A stretch of 64,000 bases of DNA from Achromobacter denitrificans NBRC 15125 (lineage in GTDB: Bacteria; Pseudomonadota; Gammaproteobacteria; Burkholderiales; Burkholderiaceae_B): positions 1 to 64,000 of the forward strand of contig NZ_BCTQ01000031.1 of NCBI RefSeq assembly GCF_001571365.1. The letters are read 5' to 3'. The notes beneath the pieces were generated by a model that worked only from the letters and a program-made list of their open reading frames with translations, had not been told where the DNA came from and made no database searches. Shown here one piece after another: positions 63,347-64,000 of the stretch. The stretch's first letter is position 1; every line of letters begins with the position of its first letter. The position numbers and the translations under genes are program-made.

Positions 63347-64000
63347 ATGCCGCTTCCGAAGTTGCCCACCCGTCCCGCAGCCATCCTGACCTTCCCCTCG
63401 GGCGAGCCCGCCCGGGCGCAGGCCCGCAGCACCAAGACCGCCGCTGCGCGGTCGAACACCCAGGCCGCCCTCGCCGAGGACGACGACGAGGCGCTGGCCG
63501 TCCAGCCCGAACTCGACGGCCTGGCCGCCCCCGTCCGCAAGGCCCAGGCGCCCGCGCCCGCCCGCCAGGTGCCGCCGCCCGCGGCCCCGGCCACGCGCGC
63601 CGAAGCGCGCCCGGCCAAGGCCGCGCCCGCCAAGCGCGCCAAGCCGCGCGCCCAGAACGAGCCGCGCAAGCTGTTCGTGCTGGATACCAACGTGTTGCTG
63701 CACGATCCCAGTTCGCTGTTCCGCTTCGAAGAGCACGACATCTTCCTGCCGATGATGACGCTCGAAGAACTGGACCACCAGAAAAAGGGCATGTCGGAAG
63801 TGGCGCGCAACGCGCGCCAGGTCAGCCGTTCGCTGGACGCGCTGGTCCAGGACGCCACCCAGCTCGATGAGGGGCTGGAGCTGGCCAAGCTGGGCAACAA
63901 GGACGCCACCGGGCGCCTGATGTTCCAGACCACCGCCATCCACAGCACCCTGCCGTCGGACCTTCCCATGGGCAAGGCCGACAACCAGATCCTGGGCGTG
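63347..64000 (+). CDS. PhoH-family protein, PIN-PhoH type (N-terminal part, runs off the window)
   Basis: The visible 218 residues start MPLPKLPTRPAAILTFPSG and form a long Ala/Pro/Lys-rich, probably disordered N-terminus (about 1-105), followed by a PIN nuclease-like domain: KLFVLDTNVLLHDPSSLFRF, then LPMMTLEELDHQKKG, both with the acidic metal ligands of PIN domains. The PhoH ATPase domain expected next lies beyond the window end. PIN-PhoH proteins are predicted RNA helicase/RNases. The gene follows the peroxiredoxin by 60 bp. Confidence 0.88.
   Translation, partial: MPLPKLPTRPAAILTFPSGEPARAQARSTKTAAARSNTQAALAEDDDEALAVQPELDGLAAPVRKAQAPAPARQVPPPAAPATRAEARPAKAAPAKRAKPRAQNEPRKLFVLDTNVLLHDPSSLFRFEEHDIFLPMMTLEELDHQKKGMSEVARNARQVSRSLDALVQDATQLDEGLELAKLGNKDATGRLMFQTTAIHSTLPSDLPMGKADNQILGV

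Overview
The window is a compact, GC-rich (third positions mostly G/C) bacterial chromosome segment, almost certainly from a betaproteobacterium of the Bordetella/Achromobacter group (Alcaligenaceae, Burkholderiales). Supporting features are a Bug-type tripartite tricarboxylate solute-binding protein, an H-NS/BpH3-type nucleoid protein, the pntAA-pntAB-pntB split transhydrogenase, the alaC-hom-thrC threonine block, and GC-rich hairpin repeats between genes that I recall as typical of these genomes. This assignment is recognition from memory, not a database result. There is no prophage, CRISPR array, complete insertion sequence or plasmid module.

Layout. 0-9.5 kb, mostly minus strand: the start of exbB, tonB under a Fur-box promoter, tRNA-Val, the nucleoid protein HU, an Fe(II)/2-oxoglutarate hydroxylase, a PLP trans-sulfuration enzyme, rlmB and rnr, then two identical tRNA-Leu(CAG) genes flanking a DTW-domain tRNA-modification gene. 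9.5-9.8 kb: a non-coding 272-bp inverted-repeat element whose arms pack into a branched, cloverleaf-like fold. 9.8-16.1 kb, plus strand: transporters (EamA, AEC, ArsB, YeeE/YedE) and an FMN-dependent glutamate-synthase-like enzyme. 16-21 kb: a phospholipase-D-type lipoprotein, a DUF883 protein, the ergothioneine pair egtD-egtB and tRNA-Met. 21-31 kb: small membrane or unknown proteins, a YddG-type exporter, a diguanylate cyclase, an AI-2E-type permease and GNAT enzymes. 31-39.9 kb: cytochrome b561 facing cytochrome c', purB, a glutathione transferase, an exact 81-bp tandem repeat array, a TauE/SafE permease, mnmA, and a LysR regulator divergent from a Bug protein and an N-formylglutamate amidohydrolase. 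40-52 kb: the transhydrogenase operon, glycolate oxidase glcDEF, a second FAD-linked oxidase, aroG and tldD. 52-64 kb: H-NS-like gene, DUF4136 lipoprotein, pepN, fbp, a small lipoprotein, alaC-hom-thrC (minus), then a Mth938-like gene, a peroxiredoxin and the start of a PhoH-family gene.

Most of this is core metabolism, RNA maturation and membrane transport. The less ordinary content is non-coding: the branched element at 9525-9796, the 81-bp array at 34200-34630, and two families of intergenic hairpin repeats. Repeats of one family fill both gaps of the alaC-hom-thrC block, and the tandem array begins inside another copy of that family. Small-protein genes (24 to about 80 residues) cluster at 21-24.5 kb.
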